Below are positions 20,943 through 33,345 of a DNA stretch of 64,000 bases, piece by piece (the stretch's first letter is position 1; each line of letters opens with the position of its first letter). Location: assembly GCA_022575985.1 (NCBI GenBank), contig JAKSXM010000272.1:7750001-7814000 (forward strand). The letters are read 5' to 3'. Position numbers and translations under genes: made by a program. The notes below the pieces were generated by a model. It was not told where the DNA came from. It saw nothing but the letters and a program-made list of their open reading frames with translations, and did no database searches. The DNA comes from Anagrus nilaparvatae (taxonomy: Eukaryota; Arthropoda; Insecta; Hymenoptera; Mymaridae).

Positions 20943-22170
20943 TTGCAGAGACAATTTACATTATTTATTGGTAATATAAAAAAAGCCATGGCTCAACTGC
21001 ACTTGAACAATCCTCTATGTTTATTGCAGAATATAATAAAACATAATGAAGCCGGTGTTTTTAAAAATAAAAACATAAAAAATGACAAAAATTTAAAAAG
21101 GTTTTCTCATATAAAGTTTATGCCTGAAAATCTCTCCTCAAGCAACACAAGGACATCATTTTACTCAAGTCAAGGAAGGTAATACAAATTTATGCATGCC
21201 CTAACGTAGGTACATAAGGAGTGCAGAGGCATTACTATCATAAAATGAGGTATACCAGGTAGTTAAAAACACAAAAACCCTCTTAAAAAGATTACAGAAA
21301 AATGCCAGTAATCGTCTAAACAATTGGAAAGATTTAGGATTACTCAAACCCAATCAGAACCCATACAAGCTGATTCAAACCGACACTTCTATCCCTGCCA
21401 TGTACTTTCCTCCCAAACACCATAAAATCATTTCTTTTTGTAAAATTAACACAAACTCTATCATTCCTGTTAGACCTGTCCTACCAAACTTTAATAGCCA
21501 CACTTCCCTGAAAGCCAAAACATTCCATTTTCATTTATACCCTTGTATCAATAAACTAAAATCATATGTAAAAAACAGCTTTAACCTATGCAATAAAATT
21601 AGAAATACATTCATTCCATATAGCAACAAATTATTGTCGCTCGATGTAAGTTTATTATAATATCCCACTCAATTTGGTAATCAATAGTCTAGACAGAAGA
21701 TACACCACTATTATTAATAACTGCAAAATTCCATACAACGAAATTGTTGACACTAACAAGTATTTATACAACAACACTTATTGCACTTTCAACTCTGTCA
21801 TATACAAACAGCTTGTAGGCACCCCAATGGTTTCTGAAATATCAGCTTTACTTGCTGACATTGTCATGGACGATTTAGAAACTGAATGCATCAACCTTTT
21901 AGATTATACTCTACTAATTTTTTATAGATATGTAGACGATATAATCCTATGTATGCTAGAGAACAAAATTGATTACACTCTGGATTAGCAATTATAGCGA
22001 AATTTTAAAACTAACTGAATGGAATAAAAATTGCAGTCTGTATTAACATATAACTTATGGGACTCAAAAAATGAAGCTAACATTTAACATTTTTAGATAT
22101 AAGTCTCGATATAAGTATAAATGTCTAAATAGAAAATATTATCTACATCACACGTGCAAAAGTCAAGTGA
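20943..22170 (+). mobile_element. Penelope-like retroelement remnant (reverse transcriptase)
   Basis: Penelope-like elements encode a reverse transcriptase related to telomerase. From about 21220 the plus strand reads a helical leader, then the PPKHHK-containing block and a VRPVLPN block (21400-21660), and after a +1 frameshift near 21655 the region with IYKQLVGTPMVSE (normally GTPMGSPxS) and the catalytic YRYVDDI (21674-21988). A further frame shows FLDIS near 22095. One in-frame stop near 21243, the frameshift and later stops make it non-functional. The 79-codon ORF at 20943-21182 may be its N-terminal part. No GIY-YIG nuclease was recognised. Confidence 0.8.
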
Positions 22171-22799
22171 GAATAAATTTAAATTCAAAAAAATAAATAT
22201 TGAGGTTACAGGAATTAAATGCCCTAATATCTACTTAGCCTAAGGGAAAAAACAAATGGCATGTAACATAAAAACTTTCTGAAAAATTATAAGTTTTCCT
22301 TTTTAATACTCAAATGAATTAACTTTAGCCAATGAATAATTAAAGAGGATGAAAAAATGTATACAAAATTAAATTAAATCATCAATTAACATCAATCGTT
22401 AAAACTTTCTCTACAACATTATTTTGAATATAATCGATTAAAACAGTTCATAAAAATGAAATTTATTGTAATAATTCGTGTATAATTTAAAAATAATATT
22501 GTTTTATGTAAGTAAGCATACGCATATTTATTCTTTATTAAAAAATATTATTTATACTTTTTATCTTACTTCCGTAAAGTAAAACTTTTTTTTTAAGGAT
22601 AAAACATGAATATTTAATTAAAAATTTTATACATTTGTTATAAGAATAATGTAATGTTTAATAAATTTATTCCTAAATGGATTCATAAATATATGAAAAT
22701 TTAATTTATGCATATTAGCTTGGTTGTTAGTTTGAATGTTTGGTTGCTTCAAATAAATTTAAGTTTTAAATGAGGTTTTATATTATAACTTTATTTTAA
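22171..22799. other. AT-rich stretch between two retroelement remnants
   Basis: No ORF or repeat that I can support. Confidence 0.5.
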
Positions 22800-23900
22800 T
22801 AAATAGCTCGGATTCCATCTTAGATAATTGATAAAGAGAATTAATTGCTTGATATGTAGAAGAACATAAACCATAAATAATAGTGAATAATTCATATGAA
22901 GAATAATTTTCAGAATTTTTACTCTAAATTATACGTTGAAATTTAAAATCATCAGGATGAATTAAAATTTGCCTACACAATTTTTGAATATCAGCCTTAT
23001 AAGCATGCTTAAAGCATCTTCGACGCATTAAAATAAATATGATGTCAGTTTGCAAAGATGGTCCTGAATAAAGAGTATAGTAGTTTAAAGAAATTACGTC
23101 GAATACACGAGTGTAGCCATTGAAAATAACTAATCTTGTCATGTACTCCAGTCAAAACGCGGGGGGGGGGGGGGTGTGTATTTTCACTGGCCAACATGAG
23201 ATTTGCTCTACTATATGTTTTTTCATTTCACACCCTTAAATTTGCAAAAACTACCCCTAAAAGGGTGTGGGTTTTTTGGGTCGCTAATCAAGAATTTGGG
23301 GGAATTTTTTATAAATAAATAATATTTCACCCTTATATTAGTAAAAATTACCCATAAAAGGTGTGTTATTGCTATTTCCGCACCTTGAGTGACCACATTA
23401 GGTCCATATGGGTTTTTTGGGTCACTGATCAAGAATTTGGATGAATTTCGGCACTTTGAAATGAAGCTCAAGGTGCGAAAATAGCAAAACACCCTTTTTT
23501 AGAGGTAATTTTTACTAATTTAAGGGTGAAATGTTAATTATTCCACTACCTCAAATTCTTGTTCAGCGACCCAAAAACCCCCTAAGACCAATTCTTGGCT
23601 AAATCTAGAAACTCAGTTTGCTAATATATAAAAAAAAACCACTTTTTGGGGGTAGTTTTTGCAAATTTAAGGGTGTTCTGAAAATATCTCCCAGAAATAA
23701 CCCCGATTTTCGTGATCAGCGACCCAAAAAACATATAGGAAAGTAAATCTCATGTTGGCCAGTGAAAAACCGCGTTTTGACTGGAGTAATGCTGCATTAT
23801 ACCACAATGAAGTATAAAAGAGAAAAAATGATTTGTTAGAAATTCATCAGGCAGATTCAATTTTCTCTAATGAGCCAAGTTTTCATACTCTTGCGTAAAA
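22800..23900 (-). mobile_element. BEL/Pao retrotransposon remnant (reverse transcriptase), split
   Basis: The minus strand 23142 to 22924 encodes the start of a Pao-type reverse transcriptase: a GPSLQTDI block and a KADIQKLCRQILIHPDD block with the family's D-I-x-x-x-x-x-Q-I pattern. After one in-frame TAG where the family usually has Trp, the same frame continues to about 22806 with the TIIYGLCSSTYQAI block. The TA-flanked element 23146-23786 interrupts it on the upstream side, and weakly matching sequence resumes at 23789-23830. It is only a fragment of the polyprotein; no LTRs were found. Confidence 0.75.
23146..23786. mobile_element. TA-flanked palindromic MITE
   Basis: Ends are CTCCAGTCAAAACGCGG and its complement, flanked by TA on both sides (23144-23145 and 23787-23788), typical of Tc1/mariner targets. 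Just inside lies a second inverted block (CACTGGCCAACATGAGATTT). The interior has four copies, two in each orientation, of a unit with GGGTCGCTGATCAAGAATTT. A 14-base G run follows the left end. It inserted into the BEL/Pao remnant, so it is younger. Confidence 0.85.
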
Positions 23901-26399
23901 TCTACAAACTTCATTTTGAAAGATTAATCTTTGTAAACTTTTTTTTATCACGTTACCTGTGAAAATTATGATCAGTTATTTTTTCATTTTATACGCATTA
24001 AATTATGAAATCAAGAAAATTCCTTTGAAACAAAATAAATATTTATTTTCAATTTAAAAAAATAATATAAAAATCGCTCAATAAATTGTATTAAAAAAAT
24101 TAAAAATTTTTCTATAAATATAATGCAATATTTGAGAATTATCTTGTCAGATACATTTAAATTTTAACTGTAAAATATACCCTACATAATGGAACAGCGT
24201 ACATAGAAATCAACCAACACCCAATTTTATACAGTTATATAAATGTAATAAATAATATAAAGCAATATGTTGGTATATATATTAATATGTATATCTTAAA
24301 GAATTTCTCTCTTCTCCATCAATTTGCATTCAAAAGATCATTTCACTGAAAGGATTATAAATTATTTATGAAGCTTTAACAATTTATTGATGCTATATTC
24401 TATGATATCTCAAAATTTATGCAGTTTAAAGTGAGTTGAAAATAAATTTATTATTTGTTATATATTGTATATATCAAGCTTTTCTTTTAAAGTTCAAATT
24501 GTTAAATATAAATCTCAGTGTAACCTCAATTTAAATATTGAGTAGGATTGTGCCAAGGATTATGCTACAGTTAATTTTAAATAAAATATAATAAAAAAGT
24601 TGCTGAAAAATTGGATTTAATAAATCACTTTATTTATTAAACATTTATATTTTACTGTATTTTACCATTGTAATTTAAAAGATTTATTTAAAGTTCAAAA
24701 GAAATTTTCATTATTTCTATTTCTTTATCAGTTCTTTATAGACATAGTCATTTCAAGCAATAAAATTTTTTAGCCAGCTTTTTTAACTGAATACTTATTT
24801 TCGAGCTTATTTTTCATTAATGACTTTGTAAATATGTAAAACACAAGATTTTGATTTTTATTCTTATAAATCCACTAATGTAAGCTAATGTTTCAAGTTA
24901 TTTTTGGAGTTTGTATAGGGTAAAAGAATTAGAAAAAAATTGAAAAGCGAATTTTTTAAGATCTTAAAGGCCTAGAAATTTGAAATTCAGAAATACTGAA
25001 TTGTTTACTTCTGAAACTATGTAGAAATTAAAATATTCTTTAATAGACAGTCAAGTAGACAGTGTTAGTGTAAAGATCTAACAAAAGTATTTTAAAACTA
25101 CTGATCCATGAAATATGAAAAATCAGTCAACATTAAACTAATAAACCCAAATATGAAATTATAAATTTGCTCAGTTAAAAATCATAATCAAGATTATGTC
25201 AAACTATATAAATTTTTGTGTCCATAAACTATAAGTAAAAGACATTTATTATTTACAGAAAATACAATAAAACTGAATATTTATAGGGTGATCATTCAAT
25301 TGTATCATCGTCAAAAATAAAAAATAAAATTTTATTTTACGGATGAACAATTTTTATTTCCTGTCGATATAAATTTATAAATGAAATAATAAAAACCTCG
25401 AACTTTAAAACTCTTAATGCAATCTTTTTGACATTCAATTAAAAATAATACCGAGAATAAAAGAAAAATTGATTAATTTGAATAAAAAGTTTAAAAAACA
25501 TTTTGTTGGTATTTAAAGAATGAAAATTATATTATGGACTTTTACTTTTTTTATAGTCTCAATTACATATTTGACGCCTTGTAATCTGATTATTACATAA
25601 ATTATAGAGCAATTAAGTGCCTACTATTAATATAGGTGGAGTATTATTAATTGTCGTTGGATAAAAATAAATATTTATAACAGAAATTAAGATAAAAAAT
25701 TTAATAACTGTATAATAAATACATTTTTATTGTGCAATCAGGCTGAAAAAAATTTTTTATTGATTATTTTCTCGAGTATTTGTACTGTTATCTATAGGTT
25801 TTTTTTTCGTTATTTAAATGAGATTTTATCAAGTCTCTATATAAATAAAATCTAAATTTTTTTTGTTGCTTTGGTAGAAAAAGTAATTTGTGTAGAAAGC
25901 TTTTTACAGAAGTAAAAAAACTTGATTAAAATCTGTTTCCAAGCCCATCTTTGATGAAAGCTATTCGACAAGCTAAAGAAAAAAGTTGTAAAATGTGAAT
26001 ATTCGAGCGTAAATCTTTTTTGTAGTTCTGATATTCAGTCTCCGTGTAAATGGGCAAAAAATTAATTCGTGCAGAGAATAGACGATTTAAATAATTCGTA
26101 TTATAACTTTTAGATATTTATGATTTGTAACTATGTTAAAAATATTTAGATATTAAAGATATTACAGAAATTTAGAGATTAGAAATCATAATTCCCTTTG
26201 AAAAATAGGTAAAAAATTATGTTCAGAAGATATATATATATAAATCAGGTTAAAAAAAAACACGTTATGAATCATGATGAGTCAGAAAAAATTCCAAAAG
26301 GTAGTATAATTTTTGTTAAATCGAAGGTAAAATTAAAAGTATCAAAAATGCACTAATTGAATTTAAAAAATTATAATAACTACTCATATGTTTTCGAGG

Positions 26400-26900
26400 T
26401 CAGTGATTTCAAATCTAAAGTCAATTTCATGATTTGAACACTTGGCAGGAGTTGTCAATTCGAGGTCAATTTATTTTTGAAAGTTAAAAAATTCAAAAAC
26501 ATAATTTCATCGACCTTAAAAACTAAAAATAATATAATTTCTTTAAGTTAAAACTCTTTATTGATGATTTGACAACTTGTTGACGATTAATTGACAGCTG
26601 CCAAATATTTAAATCCAAAAATAGACCTCAAATTTAAAATCAGCATTCTTCAAAACAAAAAGTTGTTGCTCCATTTGGAATATCTAAATATTTATTGGCT
26701 GGTTACTTGATAATTGGTTGACAGCTGTCAAATGTCAAAATCGTAGAGTAGACTTCAAACTTCAGATTCAGTGTCCTTAAAAACTATAAATTGTGTTATT
26801 TATTGGAATTTTTCACCCTTTAAAGATAAACTGACAACTGATTGACAGCTGTCAAGTGTTCAAATCATAAGATTGCCTTTAAATTTGATATGAGCAACTT
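26400..26900. repeat. degenerate ~125-base tandem repeat with TGACAGCTGTCA palindromes
   Basis: Three comparable blocks carry TTGACAGCTGCCAA (26591-26604), TTGACAGCTGTCAA (26718-26731) and TTGACAGCTGTCAA (26842-26855), spaced 127 and 124 bases. Each is followed by an AAATC-type block and preceded by a GACAACT-like block. A more diverged copy around 26440-26470 may exist. Confidence 0.55.
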
Positions 26901-29824
26901 TAAGAACATAAGCACAGTTATTAAAATTTTTTAAATTCAGTAAATTTTTTTAAGTTCCTGAAGGTTTTAAAGAATTTTAACTGTATGTACACTTTCAGTG
27001 GAATTGATTCTACAAAATAGCACATGGGTCCTTTAGGTTGTTCGTGATAAGCAGAAAATGCCCTGCTTTATAATAAAAATAAAAGAATTCAAAAAATTGC
27101 AATTTTTTTAAATTGACAAAAATATGTAGCCTGTTATACCAATTAAAAATTTTTTTTTTTAGAATATTATTAGATATATCTTTTCTATTATAGAAAAGTT
27201 TAAAATCATAGACGCATTATTTTGCATCTACGTGGTTAAAACGAAGAAAAAAAGTTGAATAAACTATAAACAGTTTTAGGGATACGCACTGGTAAGACTA
27301 AAAAATAAAAACTTTCGAAGACATTATTATTACTACCTTCAAAGAAGGCGTGTTCAGGTTATAAGCTACATGGTGATATTTATGATGATTGTAAATATGA
27401 GTAATAAGACAAAATATTTTTTTTTCTTTTTGTTTTTTTTTTCATATGTTAAAAAAAATGTTAAATATTAAATTTTATATTTTTATATTTCCGTCATGTA
27501 ATAAATATTTAGATAATATCTGATTATTTATAGATTTTTTTTAGGTATTTTAAGTTTATTAATTTAATATTCATCGCTAGATGTAATTTTTTTTCAGAAA
27601 TATTTTTTTATTTATCGTCAAGAAAGCTTTGAATGTAACATTTAAAGCTAAGCTTTAAAGCTGCATCAATTGAATAAAAATTTTTTAACTCTATATAAGC
27701 AATAAGAACCAATTTAGGATAAAATATTAAAATATTGGAAGTCTCAAAAATGAACGAAAAAATTTTTCATGCTTATCTCAAACAGTATATTTAAATTTTC
27801 AATCATTAAACGTGTCAAAGTGGCAAAATGATTAAATACAAAAAAAATATATACATGATTTGACAAAAGAATGTTTATTTTCGAGATATTTTAAATTTCA
27901 AAAATCACAGGCATCACACAAAAAAAGATAAAAAAATAAAACAATCTTATCTTAAAGACTAAGTAAATTATCATAAAAACTTTGAATAAATAATAACAAA
28001 ACTGATAACACTTGGATTTAATTTTAAAAAATTGTTCAAACATTTTTATGTACGCTCGAATTGAAATTACCTCCAACAGCTCGTATATTAATAAAATTAA
28101 TGGAAAAATAAAATAGTAAATTTTCTATTGTGTATTCCATATGAAAAATGTTGAATTTAATTAACGGATGTTCAATTTCCTTACCCATAATAAAACTTTA
28201 TTTACAGGTGCGCACATTAAATTGTAAAATATTTTATTAGCTTTAAATATGTAGGCGATGACTATAAAATAGTTTTTTAGTTAAACATAAATCTATTTTA
28301 AATAAACATACTTTCTGGATTTTAATTTTTGTTTGAGGCTTTCTTTGAGGTTGAAGCAATTATTAATTAATTTTTTTGATGCTTGAAAAATGTTTAATAT
28401 TTTGTTTAAAAATGACAAAATCATTTTTCAAGACAAATTTTTATAATAAGCAATACCTAAGAACAAAAAAAGTAAACCGAAATCAGGAATATGCATGGCA
28501 GCACTGTAGCGAACTAAATATTATCTAGTCTGCGCACAATGTTCTTTGCGCATGTAAGAAATGCGCATGTGTAAAGCGCAATATCAGAGTTGAAATGATT
28601 GATCTTATTTAGAATTTAAGCAACTTTATTGTAAAATAATTCTAAACTGATTTAAGTTTAAAATTTGAATCTATAAATATATAAATTTTAAGGTTAGTTT
28701 ACTTATAAAATACAAAACAAACTAATCCGGTTTTTATGGATTTCCGCAATTTTCGCATTAAACGAGACAGCGCAAACAACACAATAATTTAATATTTTGA
28801 CAAGAAAATAAGTATATTACGATTATAGAAAAATATGATACTCTCGTATTTATATATCATAAATGATACCTTAATAAATAAAAATATGTGACATTGCGCG
28901 AATAATATTTTTAAAAGTAGTATATAACATAATACATTTTATCATTATTTAAAAAGCAAAAAAAGAATAAAAAAAAATGAAAAACTTGTTTTACTTTATG
29001 GGCGGCATGTATTTGCAATAAAATATAAGAATAGAATTAAAATATAACCATCGGATCGTCACATAAGAAAATAAAATATTGTCTTGTTGTTTATTAAAAT
29101 ATACACGCGGACGCTCCTCTTCTCTCGAAGGTTAAGAATTGAAAAAAAAATAATTATTTACAGCGGTATATAATATTGCATTATAAAAAACTTTTATTTT
29201 AATCGTGTACATAAAGTCTTTGAAAAATCTTTAGCATATCCCGGAGGCGGAAGTGACGTTCAGAGTCGTGCGAATCCTGTGTGCTTCAATATATATTCCA
29301 CAGACTTTGCAATTATTATATTTTTATAAATAAAAAATTCATCCAAAATTATAGCAAGATATATTTTTTTTGTTAATAATTTTTATTATTATTATTATGC
29401 ATAAATTGTTTATAAGATAATAAAGTAGTAGCAGAATATTACAAAATGTATATATTTATAGGATAACTGTAAATAATTGACAATAGAATATAATTTGCAT
29501 ATTTTATTATTCTTTATTATTGTATCTATGTAAGATTTTTTATTATTTATATAAAGAAAAGGAAGATGATTTTTTTAAAATAAATAGTAATTTTCATTTT
29601 GATTTTATTTTACTGATAGTATATAGAAGTCAAGTATAAGTTTAAAATGGCAATTGTTTATACGATATTTTTAAATGTGCGATAGGAAACTCTACAGTTT
29701 TTTTATTATAAATAAAGATTTTTTGCGGTTCAAGGATTGGTGCATCTAAATTTTACAAATAAATTATAAGATAAGGTTTTTTAGCGTGTGCCACGAATTA
29801 TTATCAATTTGGATTTAAATTATT

Positions 29825-29982
29825 CATTTTTTTGTTACGAAAAATTTCTAATATGCTGATGACACAAAAATTTTAATATTTATCAATGTCCAAACCTTCG
29901 CTACATTTTTTTGTTACGAAAAATTTCTAATATGCTGATGACACAAAAATTTTAATATTTATCAATGTCCAAACCTTCGCTA
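29825..29982. repeat. perfect tandem duplication of a 79-base unit
   Basis: Two identical adjacent copies begin CATTTTTTTGTTACGAAAAA at 29825 and 29904 and end CCTTCGCTA. I see no difference between the copies, so the duplication is recent or an assembly artefact. Confidence 0.9.
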
Positions 29983-31238
29983 CTCTAAGGAAATTTTTAC
30001 GGTCCTTTTATTGGCAGATGTAAGTTTTGGTTTTCATTAACAAAGACAATTTTTAAATTTCCTCATTGCTGCCAGGTCTAAATTTAAACAAGGCAAGAAA
30101 CAAGGCGCCATGCAGCAGTGGGGAAGGGTCAGACTCAATACAGATTTAAATGTCGCTGTTTACTAATTTGAGGTTAGATTATAAAAATTCAAGATGGCGA
30201 ACTTTTTAACCTCAAAATAAGCAAATAATTTATTTTAATTAATATGTTTTTGACTCAGCTATTTTAGTCGTAACTTCCATGCACAGATTTTTTAAATAGG
30301 CCTATGACTATCTACGAACTATCTAACAAAAATTCGAAATTACGGATTTCTAACCTCAAATGAGAAAATCACAGAATAGGTAGGCTGATCGATTTTGACG
30401 GGAAATTTTCTAAGCGTGGGTAGAATATAATATTTACTTAAAATTAAAACATTAAAACCAATTTTAAAAACTTAAGTTCTTCCATATAATTAAAAGAATG
30501 ATATCAATGAACCTTAATCTTTAAAAAGGTAATAAATTTTTATTACACAATGTAAACACAATAAATGATAATTCTTTATCTATAATAATTACAAGCTTAT
30601 TAATTAAGTAAATGAATCATTTGCTATCTATTTAAGTATATATAATTAGGTTTTTAAAGCTTTTAATTAAACAAATAATAAATTATATCTTTAAATTTTT
30701 AAGCATTGAAATCTCTTTTTATAAAATGAAATATAGACTAAAAGACAGACTCTATTATTACAAATAAGATTTAAACTTGTGTATATTATATCGAAAAAAA
30801 TTAATACGTCCATTGTACGCCTACGATCCTTGAAAAAAATAACGATTAAAAAATTTTGATTTTTTTTTGCGTAGGTTTTTCCATGTCACTTTCAATTTAT
30901 TTATATTGCAGTTATCATTATATTTAGATTAAACAATGCAATAATTTTGAAAAATTCACGTGTATGTCATCAAATTTCATAAAATGATTACTATTTTGTA
31001 ATGAAGGTAGCTCAAATTATTTACGACTTCAAATACGTAAAAATTTCTATGTTAAAGGTCTTTGTTATTAAATGTCGTTATAAATCAATGAGTTTCATAA
31101 TTTCGTTTTTTTGTTTTTTATTGAACATGGATTTATTGATCGCATGATTGACTTATTAATTGTAGAAAAAAAATGGATGTACTATTTTGTAATAACAGTA
31201 TTACTTTTTAGATTACATATGTAAGATTATTATCAGAG

Positions 31239-31379
31239 CGTTAAAAAATAATTATTGTATTTTTTGCAGGATTTTTTGATTGATGATAATGATTGACAGT
31301 TGATGTCATGCATTTTTTTCAGCTGAAAAATCTAGTTTATGGGTTTTGATTTCTATAAAATAATGATAATACAAAAATT
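31239..31379. repeat. 141-base direct repeat, left copy
   Basis: It begins CGTTAAAAAATAATTATTG and ends GATAATACAAAAATT. It matches 35254-35394 with a single difference that I can see (ATAAAA against ATAAAT). The copies lie 4.0 kb apart and bracket the JmjC/zinc-finger gene and the gag-like ORF. It has no terminal inverted repeats and no target duplication at either copy. Confidence 0.9.
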
Positions 31380-31520
31380 CATCATCGTTTTCGTGATTAT
31401 TGTTTAATTCGATAAATTTGAGTTCATTCTTTTTAATAAAGACCTTCAATTATACGTATAGTCTATATTTTGGTGTATACTTTAATTTTTCTTGTATTGG
31501 AATTGTTTAAGCTATAAATT

Positions 31521-33345
31521 ATGGAAAGTAAGGAAAAACCCAACGTTTATAATGATGTGTTAGAAGTTACAATGGATGATCCGGTATTTGTGGGGTTACA
31601 GGAAGCAGACCTTGCTACGAAATTCAGAGCATGGGTGAGGAAATATCTTGATAAAGTCCAAGATAAGTACTCAATTGTAGTGTTTCGAGGTATTGGAAAA
31701 ATCATATCTCATGATTTACATTCGTTTTTTACCATCGATTTGGAATTGTTGAAGAAAAATAAAAAAGGAGGGAAAAAAAAAGGAAAGAAAAATGGGTCAG
31801 GTAAAGATGTGGACATTAGCAACTTAGGAAATTGGCGATATGAAGGGATGATCCCTAATTATCATACGAGACTAGGGATGATGCAAGCGTCCAAATACGT
31901 TTCTGCAAATGAGATGGTAAATTTTGTAAATAGTATTCAAGACGACAATACAGATTATGAAAATGAAGAATCAGATTTTTATATGGCATTTACTTAAATG
32001 CATGACAAAGCGGGCTCAGGATGTGAATCCCAGTATATATATACGGGATCAAGAAAGGATTTTCGGAAAAGAGCAGTTGGATCTTCAAAATGGGCCTGAT
32101 TTAGAATTTTCAGATGTTCTCCCATATGCAATGGATAAATCGCCAGGTCTTACTGCATCATATATGATGTATGGAGAAAAGTGGTCTTTTTCTTCTGCTC
32201 ATATTGAAGGAGGGGGCTTCTGCTCGTTAAATGTAATAACCAATAGAAAAGGCCAAAAAATTTGGCTCGGAATGAGTCTTCCTTCATCAAAGAAGTTTGT
32301 TGATAAGTTACCAGAATATAAATTACAGACAAATAAGTGTCCGTGGGCCTTTGGAGGAAAAAAGTGCTCTAAAGGTTTTCCATGTGATGTCTGTAGTTGC
32401 AGTAAATCTGGTTTACATGGACCGGGATATTTTGTAACACCAGAGTTCCTTCGTCTACACAATATTGATTATTTCACCCTTGTCCAGAATCCTGGGGATT
32501 TAATTCTTTACATTCCCAGGAGTTGTTCACCAGGTTGTAAACACCAAACATACTATCTGTGAAGCAAGGAATGTTATGCCACTTACGTTTTGTTATAATC
32601 GAGTAGATGAATTGATATGTGATTGTGCAGCCAAGTTTGGTGGGCGAATTATGCATCACCTGAGATTAAATGCTTTATCTGCAATACCCTATGATCATTT
32701 TTGTGAATTTTGCAAAAAGGTGTTTTTTGAAACACCGGATCAACATAAGAACAACTGCCTTGAAGCTAAAAAAGTTCTGTCTATGATTTTAGATACGGTT
32801 GTGATAGAAGACAGATGTGACGAAAGTGCTTGTGTTTTTGAAGAAAATTTGAGTGAAAACGGTTTTACACTTGAGTCAGAAACGACTGCAGAAAACTCCG
32901 AAACAGCTTTAGATGGAACACTTGGTGAGTCATCTGATACAGGAGTAACTGCAGCTTCGACAGTTGAAAGGTCAGTGGTTTCCAGTGGGTGTGTAGGTAA
33001 AGAGTTTAGGTGCGATGTGTGCAACCAGGTTTTTCAAACAAAAGGACATATAAGTAGGCACACAACAACTGCACATTTAGATGTCAGAGGCTTTAAATGT
33101 AAACTTTGTTTAAAAACATTCAAACGAAGTGATCATTTAAGATCTCATGAACGTACTCACGGACCTAAGAATTTTATGTGTGACGAATGTGGAAAAACTG
33201 TATCTAATTCAAGTGCTCTGAAACGACACAAATCATTACATGAGGGTAAAAAAGTGTTTCCTTGCAAGGTGTGTCAAGAATTTTGCAAGAAAAGATAATT
33301 TAAATAAATATTATAAAATGAAACATAAATAAGTAATGATTGATC
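31521..33345 (+). pseudogene. JmjC-domain plus C2H2 zinc-finger gene with three frameshifts
   Basis: JmjC proteins are iron and 2-oxoglutarate dependent oxygenases, often histone demethylases. The gene starts at ATG 31521. The first segment (158 codons) has a Lys-rich tract. The second frame (to 32562) has the JmjC core: GLTASYMMYGEKW, the iron-binding AHIEGG (His at 32200, Glu at 32206) and NPGDLIL. The third frame supplies VVHQVVNT with the second iron-binding His (32528-32530), then a Cys-rich segment, an acidic linker and three C2H2 fingers (from about 33012). A fourth finger is cut by a stop at 33296, but the next frame continues ARKDNLNKYY. All three shifts are +1: near 31985-32000, 32510-32527 and 33280-33290. 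No introns are visible. It is either a decaying intronless gene or sequence error. Confidence 0.8.

Larger units (their letters stand above)
23901..31238. other. 7.3-kb gene-poor AT-rich stretch
   Basis: No coding region is supported. Contents noted separately: a degenerate tandem repeat with TGACAGCTGTCA palindromes (26400-26900), a cluster of GCGCATG motifs (28530-28600), a perfect 79-base duplication (29825-29982). A locally less AT-rich patch at about 29100-29290 could hold a promoter or a 5' non-coding exon, without proof. Confidence 0.5.

Noticed and set aside
32199..33024. Minus-strand ORFs of 87-94 codons over the JmjC gene
   Set aside because: They are shadows of the plus-strand JmjC/zinc-finger frames, which carry recognisable domains.
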